Shown here in pieces: positions 54,043 to 54,715 of a stretch of DNA of 54,715 nucleotides (its first letter is position 1; each line of letters starts with the position of its first letter). Below the pieces are notes generated by a model, which had not been told where the DNA came from, searched no databases, and saw only the letters and a list, made by a program, of their open reading frames with translations. Source of the stretch: Clostridiales bacterium UBA4080 (GTDB taxonomy: Bacteria > Bacillota > Clostridia > Lachnospirales > Vallitaleaceae); NCBI GenBank assembly GCA_002381865.1, contig DFYO01000039.1, positions 40,029-94,743 of the forward strand, read 5' to 3'. Made by a program: the position numbers and the translations under genes.

Positions 54043-54528
54043 TTAGTTCTCTCCTTGCCTAAGGTTTCTAATTTCATCCCTGAGTTTAGCGGCAAGCTCA
54101 TATTCCTCATTAGAAATTGCAGTATTCAATTCGTTTTGCAGCTTATTAATAAGTTGATTTTTATTGACCTCATGAGGATTCTTGCCTGGAATTTTACCTG
54201 TATGCTCAATATTGGTATGTATTCTTTTAATAAACGGTTCGAAATATCCTCCAAAGGTTGAATAGCAGTTTGAACATCCTACCTTGCTGTTTTTTCTAAA
54301 GCTGTCAATCGTCATCCCGCATTTCTCACATACAAGTGTCTGATTTTTATATCCCTTTGCATTAATCAGCTCGCTTAAGAAATGTTGAAAAGAATTTTGA
54401 TTTTCAAGCAAGAGCCCCTCTGATTCTGCTGCGCATTTTTCACACAAATAAAGCTTTATACTTTTGTCTCCAAGTATTTGGGTTATTACAACTGTAGCAG
54501 CTCTTTCATTGCATTTATCGCACATCAT
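54043..54528 (-). CDS. mcsA: McsA zinc-finger activator of McsB
   Basis: This 161-residue protein has zinc-binding Cys pairs (C3-C6, C29-C32, then VCEKCGM and GCSNCYSTF). The C-terminal UVR motif reads NTAISNEEYELAAKLRDEIR. By family knowledge it binds and activates McsB and links it with ClpC. The ATG at 54528, with a second ATG next to it, is preceded by AGGAG at a 10-base spacing. In Bacillus a ctsR gene comes just before mcsA. Here only a palindromic repeat occupies the 187 bases up to the window edge. Confidence 0.92.
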   Translation of the reverse strand: MMCDKCNERAATVVITQILGDKSIKLYLCEKCAAESEGLLLENQNSFQHFLSELINAKGYKNQTLVCEKCGMTIDSFRKNSKVGCSNCYSTFGGYFEPFIKRIHTNIEHTGKIPGKNPHEVNKNQLINKLQNELNTAISNEEYELAAKLRDEIRNLRQGEN

Positions 54529-54555
54529 AGAGTATTCAACTCCTTTATTTTGGTA

Positions 54556-54715
54556 TCATAGGAACAAAGTGTCTGACAAGTCAGACACTACGCGCCCGAG
54601 CGGTTTGCGAAGCAATACCTTCTTATCCGCGAGGTGCGCATCTTTGGCACGCAGTGCCTTTTTTGTTTCATAGGAAAGATACTTTTACACATTACCATAG
54701 CAAGGTCTTTCCTAT
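54556..54715. repeat. Palindromic GC-rich repeat, locus B, cut at window edge
   Basis: A GC-rich core is framed by direct repeats TCATAGGAA (54556-54564 and 54668-54676). It contains several perfect hairpins: AGTGTCTGAC-AA-GTCAGACACT (54568-54589), TTGC-GAA-GCAA (54605-54615) and GGCAC-GCA-GTGCC (54646-54658), the last followed by a T run on the plus strand. It ends with the inverted repeat ATAGGAAAGA (54670-54679) and TCTTTCCTAT (54706-54715), which reaches the last base. The outer ends match those of locus A at 7604-7646. No open reading frame is present, so this is a non-coding repeat and not an insertion sequence. Confidence 0.65.

Overview
The window is a gene-dense, AT-rich chromosomal segment from a spore-forming or spore-derived anaerobic Firmicute of the class Clostridia. 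This rests on several things: the meso-diaminopimelate wall pathway (dapF, a dapL-type aminotransferase, and a MurE with a DNPR motif), the McsA-McsB-ClpC arginine-phosphorylation protease system, a GerW/YtfJ plus YtfI-like pair, FapA (DUF342), a type III glutamine synthetase, strong AGGAGG-type ribosome binding sites, and regulation by a T-box, an ANTAR RNA and BirA. The genus cannot be fixed from the sequence. Most genes are on the minus strand. I see no tRNA, rRNA, CRISPR array, prophage or insertion sequence.

Positions 1-7485 hold a minus-strand carbon/accessory block. It runs transketolase, transaldolase, a diacylglycerol-kinase-family lipid kinase, a 90-residue unknown protein and the start of a polysaccharide-deacetylase lipoprotein cut by the window edge. 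Upstream of these lie a standalone BREX-type ATPase, a YigZ protein and an atypical PfkB-family kinase. Positions 7560-12059 form a nitrogen-assimilation block: glnA, an ANTAR response regulator and glnN. The glnN leader folds into the two-hairpin ANTAR target, overlapping a terminator. dapL and dapF follow (12123-14430), then a plus-strand class A penicillin-binding protein, a zinc-ribbon/TPR membrane protein, a tiny gene overlapping folC, an HtrA protease and valS under a valine T-box.

Positions 25075-27857 carry a secreted beta-helix protein, bioY with a BirA operator over its promoter, and nrdR. Positions 27918-38920 are a division and cell-wall (dcw) cluster in the order mraZ, rsmH, ftsL, a class B PBP, murE, mraY, murD, ftsW, ftsQ, ftsZ. 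murF, murG, murC, murB and ftsA are absent from it. A four-copy 10-bp-period MraZ box lies at the mraZ promoter. lgt and ychF follow, then a YtfJ/YtfI/DUF1461/unknown cluster read leftward and a fapA plus triple-GAF pair read rightward. The last part contains radA, a HAD-IB phosphatase, an unknown 136-residue protein, and clpC, mcsB and mcsA. A GC-richer palindromic repeat ends exactly at the window edge.

The main functional themes are nitrogen sensing by RNA antitermination, peptidoglycan precursor synthesis and septation, and protein quality control. Most genes belong to well-known families. The least explained items are the orphan BREX-like ATPase, the kinase with a disrupted active-site motif, the fapA-GAF pair, and the two palindromic repeat loci with matching ATAGGAAAG/CTTTCCTAT ends.
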